Source: an uncultured Hoeflea sp. (GTDB lineage: Bacteria; Pseudomonadota; Alphaproteobacteria; Rhizobiales; Rhizobiaceae). Taken from it: a stretch of DNA of 64,000 nt. Positions 39,827 through 47,716 of the stretch are shown one piece after another. Both the position numbers and the translations under genes were made by a program. The stretch covers positions 372,001-436,000 of the forward strand of contig NZ_CANMVK010000001.1 in NCBI RefSeq assembly GCF_947501405.1, in the 5' to 3' direction. Each line of letters begins with the position of its first letter. Position 1 is the first letter of the stretch. Under the pieces are notes generated by a model, which was not told where the DNA came from, made no database searches, and saw only the letters and a list, made by a program, of their open reading frames with translations.

Positions 39827-39922
39827 CTCGCGCCAGACTGCCCGGCGTTTGATGACGCGGCAGGCTCTTGAAATCACATTGTACAAGGCGGGGCTACGAA
39901 TGCAGACCGTGCGAGGCCGCTA

Positions 39923-40129
39923 ATGTCTGATATCGGTTCAATCCTGTCGATGCGGGATGTCACCACGATATTGCTGATCGCCAGCCAGCCCGGTTTGCTG
40001 ATCGGGGCGGCGATCGGCGCCTGGCGCAGTCCGAAGGGAGAACGGGCGCGCGGCGGGCTGGTGGGCGCAGTGGCGGGGTTCGCACTGGCTTTTGCCGGGT
40101 GGTGGATCTATTTCCTGGTTGTCACCTAG
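39923..40129 (+). CDS. Small two-span membrane protein
   Basis: A 68-residue protein with two hydrophobic segments (VTTILLIASQPGLLIGAAIGAW and GGLVGAVAGFALAFAGWWIYFLVV) separated by a basic loop RSPKGERARG. The gene lies 21 bp before the next one and may be co-transcribed with it. No known family was recognised. Confidence 0.6.
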   Translation: MSDIGSILSMRDVTTILLIASQPGLLIGAAIGAWRSPKGERARGGLVGAVAGFALAFAGWWIYFLVVT

Positions 40130-40150
40130 AAGCAGGAGGGAGAGCCGGTC

Positions 40151-40498
40151 ATGCAACGGATGCTGATGCTCGCCGCCGTGACCAGTGCCAATCGCCATCA
40201 GGTCATGGCCGACATCGATGACGCCACCGTGGGCTGCGGCGGCTGGATTGAAGGGCACACGCTGTTTTCCAACATTATGGTAACGTTCCGCTTCGTGGTG
40301 CCGGCGGGTCGACTTGCGGAGTTTGCCGCACGCGTGAACGAGGCCGGGGTGCATCTTGATCCTGCCAGTCTCGCGGCGGTTTCCGAGCGGACAGGAGCAG
40401 AGGTTGCACCGCAAGCGGAACTGCCGGGTGCGCTGGCAGTTACCTTCATTCACGACGAGCCTGATCTTCGCCGGGAAGTGCCGGCGGTTCCGGGGTAG
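40151..40498 (+). CDS. Hypothetical protein
   Basis: A 115-residue protein preceded by an excellent GGAGGGAG. It seems to be a compact alpha/beta protein (ANRHQVMADIDDATVGCGGWIEGHTLFSNIMVTFRFVVPAGRLAEFAARVNEAGVHLD). The ferredoxin-like pattern of strands and helices is suggested but not certain. No signal peptide. It is followed 30 bp later by the DUF922 gene. Function unknown. Confidence 0.65.
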   Translation: MQRMLMLAAVTSANRHQVMADIDDATVGCGGWIEGHTLFSNIMVTFRFVVPAGRLAEFAARVNEAGVHLDPASLAAVSERTGAEVAPQAELPGALAVTFIHDEPDLRREVPAVPG

Positions 40499-40528
40499 GA
40501 TCGCACCGCGAATCATCAGGAGCTGCGC

Positions 40529-41140
40529 ATGGCAGGTTTTCGTCGTCTCATCTTGGTCGTTGCTACGCTCGCCGTTGGCGGGTTGTTGTTCGTGGCGGCG
40601 CCGGCGCGGGCCTGGGAGCCGGTTGAGCAGGTCAAAACCTACCGGATTGACGGAAAGACGGGTGCGCAGCTGTACGAATCGATCGGCGTCAACGGCCCGG
40701 TGATCAGCGGCGACCGGCGCACCATTGCCCACACCACCTTCAAGCTGACCTGGCGGCGCGACTACCAGAACAAAGGTGGCGATTGTGTTTTGGCGTCGGC
40801 GCGGCCGCGGCTGATCATCACCTACACCTTGCCCAAGCCGCGCGGATCATTGCCTGCGCCGGTGGCTCAGAGCTGGAAGCGATTTTACGAGGGGCTGGCC
40901 GCCCATGAGCGGGTGCATGGCGAGCACATCATCGAGATGGTTCAGGCCATTCAGGATGTCAGCACCGGGCTGAGCGCGCAGGATGATGCCGATTGCAACA
41001 AGGTCCGCGCCAAGCTGCAAGTCCATCTCAAACGGCTTTCGGACCAACAACGGCAGCGCGGGCGTGATTTCGACCGTCGCGACATGGGGCCGGGGGGCGG
41101 CATTCCCCGCTTGGTGCTTGATCTGGTTGAAGGCCGGTGA
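40529..41140 (+). CDS. DUF922 domain secreted protein, putative zinc-dependent protease
   Basis: A 203-residue protein with a signal peptide (LILVVATLAVGGLLFVAAPARA-W). The DUF922 domain shows the HExxH motif in AAHERVHGEH, a run of beta strands (TYRIDGKTGAQLYESIGVNGP, TFKLTWRRDYQ) and paired cysteines (GGDCVLASA, DDADCNKVRAKL). This family is predicted to be a metallopeptidase in the periplasm; activity is unproven. GGAG lies 8 bp before the ATG. Confidence 0.85.
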   Translation: MAGFRRLILVVATLAVGGLLFVAAPARAWEPVEQVKTYRIDGKTGAQLYESIGVNGPVISGDRRTIAHTTFKLTWRRDYQNKGGDCVLASARPRLIITYTLPKPRGSLPAPVAQSWKRFYEGLAAHERVHGEHIIEMVQAIQDVSTGLSAQDDADCNKVRAKLQVHLKRLSDQQRQRGRDFDRRDMGPGGGIPRLVLDLVEGR

Positions 41141-41265
41141 CCAGCCCGGCCACTTAATGGCGGATATGCAGACGGGTCGCGGCGTACGTCCCTGGCGATT
41201 GCGTGGCCGACCTCGCCGCAATAGGGTTCCCGGCACGACAGTGCATGGCAGAATCGGGATCCCGC

Positions 41266-42372
41266 ATGAGTGTTCGCATCGCCACTTTCAACGCCGAAAA
41301 TCTGATGAGCCGGTTTGATTTTTCCGGCTTCCGCAATGAGCTTAGGCAGGACCGGGTATCACAACTCTACGATTTTTCCTCCGAGGCCCAGTATCGACAG
41401 GCCGAGATCGCGCGGGCCGTATCGCTGACCGATGACACGCGGCAGATGACAGCGCTGGCCATCGCCGAGGCCGATGCCGACATCCTGTGCCTGCAGGAAG
41501 TCGAAAACCTCGATACGCTGCACCGGTTTGAATATGGCTACCTGTTCAAGATGATCGGTGACGGGTATCGCCACAAGGTGCTCATCGAGGGCAATGACAG
41601 CCGCGGAATCAACCTGGCGCTGATGACCCGGGACAAAACGCTTGACGGACAGACGATCGAGATTGTCGAGGTCACCAGCCATGCGCATTTGAGTTATGGC
41701 GCCGCCGGTCTTGAGCTGCCGGAGCTCAATGGCGCCGCGCATCCGAACGACCGTGTTTTCAAGCGTGATTGCCTGGAAGTCGATCTGAAGATCGGCGGCA
41801 AGCGCCTCACCGTCTATGTGGTGCATTTCAAATCCATGGGCGGCCCCCGCAATGGCGTCGACGGACGTACCCACACCATGCCGATCCGGGTGGCCGAAGC
41901 GCGAGCCGTGCGCAACATCATTGCCGACCGGTTTGGCGCCGATGGCGGCGGCAAGCGCTATGTGATCGCCGGTGATCTCAACGATTACACCGAGCGGCTG
42001 GTGATCACCGGCGACCGGCGCAACGGCTATCATTTCACACCGGTCAAGGAGGATGATGGCGCAGTGCGGGTGTTTACCGATGACGGCTTTGCTGAAAACG
42101 TGGTGATGCGGCGGCCGGAGATGGACCGCTGGACGCTCTATCACACGCGCGGGCCGGAGGAGCGGCATCTGTGCCAGCTCGACTATCTGCTCGGCTCGCC
42201 GGCGATGACGCGGAGCCATCGCGACCGGCTGCCCGACATCATTCGCGCGGGCCAGCCCTGGCGCACGCTGTTTCCCGAAGGTCAGGATGTGGAGCGCTAT
42301 CCGCGCACGGGCTGGGACCGGCCCAAAGCGTCCGACCATTGCCCGGTGGCAATGACCTTCGATCTGGTGTGA
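41266..42372 (+). CDS. Endonuclease/exonuclease/phosphatase family protein
   Basis: A 368-residue EEP-fold enzyme. Conserved motifs: RIATFNAENL at the start, DILCLQEVENLDTLHRF (catalytic Glu), VVHFKSMGGP, YVIAGDLNDY (Asp and Asn) and the terminal SDHCPVAMTFDL. It is probably a phosphodiesterase or nuclease of unknown substrate. The ATG at 41266 is the family-like start. The Nudix gene begins 6 bp downstream, so the two are likely co-transcribed. Confidence 0.87.
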   Translation: MSVRIATFNAENLMSRFDFSGFRNELRQDRVSQLYDFSSEAQYRQAEIARAVSLTDDTRQMTALAIAEADADILCLQEVENLDTLHRFEYGYLFKMIGDGYRHKVLIEGNDSRGINLALMTRDKTLDGQTIEIVEVTSHAHLSYGAAGLELPELNGAAHPNDRVFKRDCLEVDLKIGGKRLTVYVVHFKSMGGPRNGVDGRTHTMPIRVAEARAVRNIIADRFGADGGGKRYVIAGDLNDYTERLVITGDRRNGYHFTPVKEDDGAVRVFTDDGFAENVVMRRPEMDRWTLYHTRGPEERHLCQLDYLLGSPAMTRSHRDRLPDIIRAGQPWRTLFPEGQDVERYPRTGWDRPKASDHCPVAMTFDLV

Positions 42373-42378
42373 CGCGTG

Positions 42379-43113
42379 ATGTCCGGACTTCCCGAAAACC
42401 AGATCTTTGCTTTGAACAGTGTGCGGCTCCGGCTCGACGCCGATGAACATCCCTGGCAGACCGCCGAGCACAAAGCCATCGAGGCGCATTGGGCGCGCGA
42501 ACAGGTGGAGCGGCCGTGGCTGTTTAACGGCACAGTGATCCTGCATCGCGGTCTGGGCTTCACGAACGGCGTGCTTGAAGGCGTGAGCCACCGTGTCTCC
42601 TATGCGGCGCTTTTGCATTTCATCGATGTCTGGCCGGAGGCGGATGTCTGGCATCTGTTCGGCTCGGCGGTGATCCTGTCGTCGGACAACGCCATGGTGC
42701 TGGTGCGAATGGGGACGCAGACCGCCAATGCGGGCAAGGTCTATGCGCCCTCGGGCGCGCTGGATAACTCCGATATCCGTGACGGCATGATTGATGTCGA
42801 GGGCTGTATCCGCCGGGAGGCTCTCGAAGAAGTTGGTCTTGATCCGCTCACGATGCGTGCCGAACCGCAATTGCTCGGCTGGCGGCGGCGCGGCCTGATC
42901 GCCGTGTTCCGGCGCTTCGTCGCCGAGGAGACCGCCGATCAACTGCTTGCGCGGATGCGCGCGCATATCAAAGATGCGCCGGAGCAAGAGGTGGAAGATG
43001 TTCTGGCGGTGCGCAGCACTGATGAGGCCGGCCCTACAACGCCCGCCTATATGCGGGCGCTGCTGGAGCATCATTTCAGCGATGCGGAGCAAGCCTTTTC
43101 ACGGTCGGGCTGA
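42379..43113 (+). CDS. Nudix hydrolase
   Basis: A 244-residue protein with the Nudix box around residues 135-160: a glycine-containing start (SGALDNSDIRDGMIDVEG) and the REALEEVGLDP core that binds Mg2+. The N-terminal 90 residues form a separate domain (LDADEHPWQTAEHKAIEAHWAREQ...), as in larger Nudix proteins of the rhizobia. A GTG at 42376 directly before the ATG is also possible. It hydrolyses a nucleoside diphosphate derivative, identity unknown. Confidence 0.85.
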   Translation: MSGLPENQIFALNSVRLRLDADEHPWQTAEHKAIEAHWAREQVERPWLFNGTVILHRGLGFTNGVLEGVSHRVSYAALLHFIDVWPEADVWHLFGSAVILSSDNAMVLVRMGTQTANAGKVYAPSGALDNSDIRDGMIDVEGCIRREALEEVGLDPLTMRAEPQLLGWRRRGLIAVFRRFVAEETADQLLARMRAHIKDAPEQEVEDVLAVRSTDEAGPTTPAYMRALLEHHFSDAEQAFSRSG

Positions 43114-43203
43114 TCGGCGGTTGGCAGATCAACGAATCTGGCTAGGATGCCCACTCCCGCCACTCTACCGGCCGGCGGCAAACAGGGAGCGGCGTCGCAC
43201 GGC

Positions 43204-44124
43204 ATGGCGGATTACGCAATATATGATGTTTTCACCGGGGCGGCGCTGACCGGAAACCCGCTGGCTGTGGTGTTTGATGCCGATCGCTTCGGCGATGACG
43301 AAATGCAGGCGATCGCGCGCGAATTCAACCTGTCGGAAACTGTGTTCATCAAGACGGCGGAAAGTGCCGGACACACCGCGCTGCTAAGGATATTCACGCC
43401 CGGGCGGGAGCTGCCTTTTGCAGGGCACCCCACCGTGGGCGCTGCGATTGCGCTGGCCGACAGGCGGCTGGGCGGCGCGGTTCCCGCCAATGGTATCGAC
43501 CTGGTCAAGATGCTTGAGGAGGGCGTCGGGCCGGTGCGGTGCGGGGTGCGGATAAGCACCGGTGAGCCGGGCTTCGCCGAGTTCGATCTGCCGCGGTTGT
43601 CGAAGCGTTTTGACGTGGACATCGAACCCGCCGATATCGGGGCGGCGCTGGGTCTGGACCCGCAGGAGATCGGGTTCGAAAACCACCGGGTGTCGCTATG
43701 GAGCGCCGGTGTGCCCTTTGTGCTGGTGCCGGTGCATGATCAGGCGGCGGCTGCCAAGGCCGCGTGCAACGCCGCGGAGTGGGAGCGGGTGGCGCCGATG
43801 GCCGACGGGCAGCTGGCCTATGCCTATGTCTATTGCCGTGGCGGCGTGCACCACACGGCCTCGTTTCATGCGCGCATGTTCGCGGCCTTCGACGGTATCG
43901 GCGAGGATCCGGCCACCGGCTCCGCCGCGGCGGCTTTGTCGGGCGCGATCCACGATTTCGATGGGCTGCTTGAGGGCAACCACGCGCTGGTGATCGAACA
44001 GGGTGTGGAGATGGGCAGGCCTTCGCTGATCCATCTGCATCTCGATTGCGCGAACAATTCGATAAGGCATGCGCGCGTCGGCGGCGCTGCGGTCAAGGTC
44101 GCCGAGGGGCGGTTGCTGCTCTGA
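43204..44124 (+). CDS. PhzF family isomerase
   Basis: A 306-residue protein of the PhzF/diaminopimelate-epimerase-like fold. Motifs: YDVFTGAALTGNPLAVVFDA, the catalytic glutamate in NLSETVFI, LRIFTPGRELPFAGHPTVGAA and the C-terminal DPATGSAAAALSG. No phenazine genes are present nearby, so it acts on another substrate. The ATG at 43204 was preferred over one at 43147. Confidence 0.9.
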   Translation: MADYAIYDVFTGAALTGNPLAVVFDADRFGDDEMQAIAREFNLSETVFIKTAESAGHTALLRIFTPGRELPFAGHPTVGAAIALADRRLGGAVPANGIDLVKMLEEGVGPVRCGVRISTGEPGFAEFDLPRLSKRFDVDIEPADIGAALGLDPQEIGFENHRVSLWSAGVPFVLVPVHDQAAAAKAACNAAEWERVAPMADGQLAYAYVYCRGGVHHTASFHARMFAAFDGIGEDPATGSAAAALSGAIHDFDGLLEGNHALVIEQGVEMGRPSLIHLHLDCANNSIRHARVGGAAVKVAEGRLLL

Positions 44125-44263
44125 TTTGTCGTTCCGGATCGGTCTTTGGAGACGGGGCGTGGAAGCGATGCGCCAACGTGGACCCATGCTTGCGAAAAAC
44201 GGTGTGGACAAGGTCTGCCATAAGGTCTATACGCCCCTTCGTTCCACTCCGTGCGGAACGAGT

Positions 44264-44339
<76 letters not shown>

Positions 44340-44644
44340 TTCTTCAGTAAATTCATGTGTTGGTAGGGCCCTCGGAGCGGTTTCGTGTGTGCAATTGGCC
44401 GCGCGAACCCGGTTTGAACCGTGTCTGCAGCAGCCTGGGTTCACAGCTCATTGTCGGCCGCCAAGCCCATGCAGACTGGCTCAGCGCCGCCGGCAGGCAC
44501 AAGCGGCACGTATCGGCGCGGGCGGTAGCTTTATTAAGACAATACGCAACATTATGGACTCACCAAGCGGGAATGATTGACCGGGACGTCCGGTCTCGCA
44601 GAGTATCCGCACCCAGAAACCATGGCCTTGAGGATTCGGTGAGC
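44340..44644. other. Gap between tRNA-Lys and the membrane protein gene
   Basis: Nothing convincing is present in these 305 bp. An open frame continues upstream from the membrane gene through this stretch, but it is rich in Arg, Ser and Cys and lacks a start with a ribosome site. Confidence 0.4.
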
Positions 44645-46345
44645 ATGCGACCAAGCCCTTATGACGATGCACCAGATGGCCGGCACTTGTTGCCGTGGCT
44701 CTATGCTTTGCTGGCGGTCTTTGTTGCGGTGCTGGCGCTCATGCAGACGCTGCCCTTGGTTCTGCCGATCGGGCCCATGTATTGGGATGTGCTGGTCTAT
44801 TACGACGCCATCGGCCGGATCTGGCAGGGCCAGGCGCCGGTGCATGATTTCTTCGCGCCGGTGGGGCCGCTCGAATATTATCTGGCGGCGTTTTCGGCAT
44901 GGCTGTTCCCGGAAGCAAATCCGGTGCTGCTGACCCAATGGATCTGGCTGCCGGTGACCGTTCCGGTGATGGCGCTGATCCTGTGGGATGTTGCAGGGCG
45001 CGGGCTCAAGGTCTCACTGGGGTTGCTGCTGCCGTTCATGCTGGTGACTGCGCTGCCGTTCAATGTGATTGATTTTTATCCTTATCCGGGCACCGACGGT
45101 TTCGGGATCTACAATCGTCACGGAGCGCATTTGCTCTATTTGCTGACCGCAGCGGTGTTGTTCGTGCGCAGTCCGGTTATCCAGACAATCGTGTTGAGCG
45201 TGCTGTTGCTCTCCGCGGCGTTCTGCAAGATCACCGCCTTTCTGGCCGCAGGACCGATCCTGTTGTTCGGGCTGCTTCTCGGCCGTATCCGGCTGACCGC
45301 CGCGATTGCCGCTGCGCTGATCTGCATCGGACTGACCGGGGTGGTGGAGCTGACAACAGGCATCGTCAGCCTTTATGTCCGGGACATTATCCTGCTTGCG
45401 TCTGAAAACACACATGCGGTGCTGCCGCGGTTTCTCACGGCAATCTCCCAGCATTTCAATGTCATGGGGGCGGGCGGATTGCTGGCGATTGTGCTGCTCG
45501 CTGCCGCGTTGACGGGACAGCCGGCCGCGGGTGGACGCGAAGATGGCAACGGGCTTGCGCGGGCGTTCGACGCGCCATGGTTCTGGGTCGGGTTGCTATT
45601 GGTGTGCGGGCTGTTTTACGAGACCCAGAACACCGGAAGCCATGCCTTCATCCTGCTCTGGCCGGCGCTGTTGATGATTTTGGCGCGTCCGCTTGCCGAG
45701 TACGGCCGTTTCGCGGTGGCGATCCTGGTGCTGGCCGGATTCACCGCGATCCCGGACATCAGCGGGATGCTGCACAAGGCTTCGCGCACGGCGGCGGTGG
45801 CGCCGGGTTACGTCAAGATCGATGCGCCCGATCTGGGGCCGATCGGACGGGCGTCGGCCAAGCCGATCTTCGTGGAGCAGGCCGAGCGTATGCGCGGCAT
45901 CTACGTGGCGCATCGCGAGACCTATGCAGCGATCGCTGAAACCGAGGCGCTACCATCGTTCCTGCAGTTTTCCGACCCTGATTTTCAATATCTGCTGCTC
46001 AGTGAAATGCAGGCGGCGGTGGTTGCGATCAAGCAGTTGGAAGCGCGCAGCGGACGTCGCTTTGAAACCGTGCTGAATCTGGATTTCGCCAATCCGTTCC
46101 CGTTTATTCTGGAGCGCAAGGGCGCCTACCACGTGGCCATTGGCGCCGACCCCTATCGCGCGTTGCCCGAGCTCAGTGAGGAGACCCGCGCAGCGGTGGC
46201 AGCCACCGATCTCGTGCTGTCGCCGGTGTGTCCGTTGCTGCATTCGCGCAAGCTGATCAAGGAGCACTACGCACCGGCACTCACCGATCACGACAAGATC
46301 GCCCTGACGCCGTGCTTTGACGCCTATCTTCGTGAGCAACGCTAG
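44645..46345 (+). CDS. Multi-pass membrane protein, glycosyltransferase family 39-like
   Basis: A 566-residue inner-membrane protein with about ten to eleven hydrophobic segments. After the first span an extracytoplasmic loop carries WDVLVYYDAIGRIWQGQAPVHDFFAPVGPLEYYLAAF, resembling the loop-1 acidic region of lipid-linked sugar transferases. The C-terminal 170 residues are a soluble periplasmic domain (KPIFVEQAERMRGIYVAHRETYAAIAE...CFDAYLREQR). A role in modifying envelope glycolipids is possible. A GTG at 44639 next to the chosen ATG is equally good. Confidence 0.75.
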   Translation: MRPSPYDDAPDGRHLLPWLYALLAVFVAVLALMQTLPLVLPIGPMYWDVLVYYDAIGRIWQGQAPVHDFFAPVGPLEYYLAAFSAWLFPEANPVLLTQWIWLPVTVPVMALILWDVAGRGLKVSLGLLLPFMLVTALPFNVIDFYPYPGTDGFGIYNRHGAHLLYLLTAAVLFVRSPVIQTIVLSVLLLSAAFCKITAFLAAGPILLFGLLLGRIRLTAAIAAALICIGLTGVVELTTGIVSLYVRDIILLASENTHAVLPRFLTAISQHFNVMGAGGLLAIVLLAAALTGQPAAGGREDGNGLARAFDAPWFWVGLLLVCGLFYETQNTGSHAFILLWPALLMILARPLAEYGRFAVAILVLAGFTAIPDISGMLHKASRTAAVAPGYVKIDAPDLGPIGRASAKPIFVEQAERMRGIYVAHRETYAAIAETEALPSFLQFSDPDFQYLLLSEMQAAVVAIKQLEARSGRRFETVLNLDFANPFPFILERKGAYHVAIGADPYRALPELSEETRAAVAATDLVLSPVCPLLHSRKLIKEHYAPALTDHDKIALTPCFDAYLREQR

Positions 46346-46457
46346 TTACGGACGAGCGGAAGGGTAAACGGCGCCGATCAAACTCTTGTCTTGACGGTTG
46401 CATTCTCGCAGATGAGATTGGTTGGCCTGACGCCAATCCAGTTGTCCGGAGTTTGCG

Positions 46458-47462
46458 ATGGTTATCGAGCCGCCCTACCTCATTTTTCTCGGCGACGTGC
46501 CGGATGCGCTTGCCGCCAAGACCGGTCTCGGCATCGTCGACTGGCGGCCCGAATGGTGTATCGGGCAGTTACGGCTCGAGGGTTGCAAGGCGGACGCTGG
46601 AATTCCGGATCTGAGCGTGGAAGAGGCCAAGGCGCAAGGCGTCCACACCATGGTGGTGGGGGCCGTCAATGCCGGCGGCGTGCTGCCCGCACACTGGATT
46701 GCCTCGATTGTTGAAGCGCTCGAAGCCGGGCTCAGCGTGGCAACCGGGCTGCATGTGCGGCTGGCGTCGATACCCGAGATCGCCGAAGCCGCGGCGCGCG
46801 GCGGCTCGGGCCTGCATGATGTGCGGTTTTCCAATGTCCAGTTTTCCACCGGCAAGGGCAGCAAGCGGCCCGGCCGCCGGGTGCTGACTGTGGGCACGGA
46901 TTGCTCCGTGGGCAAGAAATACACAGCTCTCGCGCTTGAAAAGGAAATGCGTGCGCGGGGCATGGACGCCGATTTCCGCGCGACCGGCCAGACCGGCGTG
47001 TTCATCTCGGGCCGGGGTGCTGCAATTGACGCGGTGGCGGCGGATTTCATTTCAGGCGCAGTGGAGTGGATTGCGCCGGATGCCGCGCCTGACCATTGGG
47101 ATTTGATCGAAGGGCAGGGGTCGCTGTTTCACCCGAGCTTCGCCGGCGTGTCGCTGGGGCTGTTGCATGGCGCCCAACCCGACGCGTTTATTGTGTGTCA
47201 CGAGCCGACCCGGACGACGATGCGCGGAGTAAGCAATAGCTTACCAAGCATTCAGCAAGTGATCGATCTGACGGTCGCCTGCGGACAGCTGACCAACCCT
47301 GAGATCCGGTGCACGGGCATTGCGGTGAATACCCAAAAGCTTGCGGAAGCCGATGCGAAAGCGCTTCTTGAGGAACTGGCTGGCGCCTATGGTGTTCCCG
47401 CCACCGATCCGATCCGGTTCGGAGTTGCCGGCCTGGTTGACCGGCTGGAGACACTGGATTGA
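46458..47462 (+). CDS. dgcN: DUF1611 P-loop protein, DgcN-type N-acetyltransferase
   Basis: A 334-residue protein of the DUF1611 family. The N-terminal alpha/beta part (YLIFLGDVPDALAAKTGLGIVDWRPEWCIGQ) precedes a P-loop GTDCSVGKKYTALALEKEMRARG and the motif DLIEGQGSLFHPSFAGVSLGLLHGAQPD. DgcN-type members have been described as D-glutamate N-acetyltransferases that work with the racemase DgcA, usually the next gene; here dgcA is absent and the next gene belongs to another operon. Identification is at family level. Confidence 0.82.
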   Translation: MVIEPPYLIFLGDVPDALAAKTGLGIVDWRPEWCIGQLRLEGCKADAGIPDLSVEEAKAQGVHTMVVGAVNAGGVLPAHWIASIVEALEAGLSVATGLHVRLASIPEIAEAAARGGSGLHDVRFSNVQFSTGKGSKRPGRRVLTVGTDCSVGKKYTALALEKEMRARGMDADFRATGQTGVFISGRGAAIDAVAADFISGAVEWIAPDAAPDHWDLIEGQGSLFHPSFAGVSLGLLHGAQPDAFIVCHEPTRTTMRGVSNSLPSIQQVIDLTVACGQLTNPEIRCTGIAVNTQKLAEADAKALLEELAGAYGVPATDPIRFGVAGLVDRLETLD

Positions 47463-47502
47463 AATGGATTTGGAAAAGCGTGATCTATTTCGAAAGTAGT
47501 AC

Positions 47503-47548
47503 TTGCAACGGGAGCCAAGGCGAATAAGCTAAACGAGCGTTCATTTAA
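47503..47548 (+). promoter_or_regulatory. Promoter and TetR-type operator of the acyl-CoA synthetase/ABC operon
   Basis: TTGCAA (47503-47508) and TAAGCT (47525-47530) are 16 bp apart. Overlapping the -10 is CTAAACGAGCGTTCATTTAA (47529-47548), an imperfect palindrome that differs at two positions from the operator in front of the TetR gene (55401-55420). The arrangement predicts repression. The 170-nt leader between here and the ATG contains short GC-rich hairpins (TCCGG/CCGGA; GCGCGGA/TCCGCGC). Confidence 0.72.
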
Positions 47549-47716
47549 TTCATGAACGATCCAGCCTGCCGGAGTTGAGAGGACAATTCCGGAAGAGCTC
47601 AATAATAATCCGGCTGTTGCCGGACAAGCATGGCCCCCGGGAAGGGCCGGAAGCGCGGATTTAGGGGTCCGCGCCCGGGACGGTGAAAGCCGCCCGGACA
47701 GGGAGGAGAGTGGAGG

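Noticed and set aside
43204-44124. PhzF as a sign of phenazine synthesis
   Set aside because: No other phenazine genes are near, and PhzF-like isomerases are widespread with other roles.
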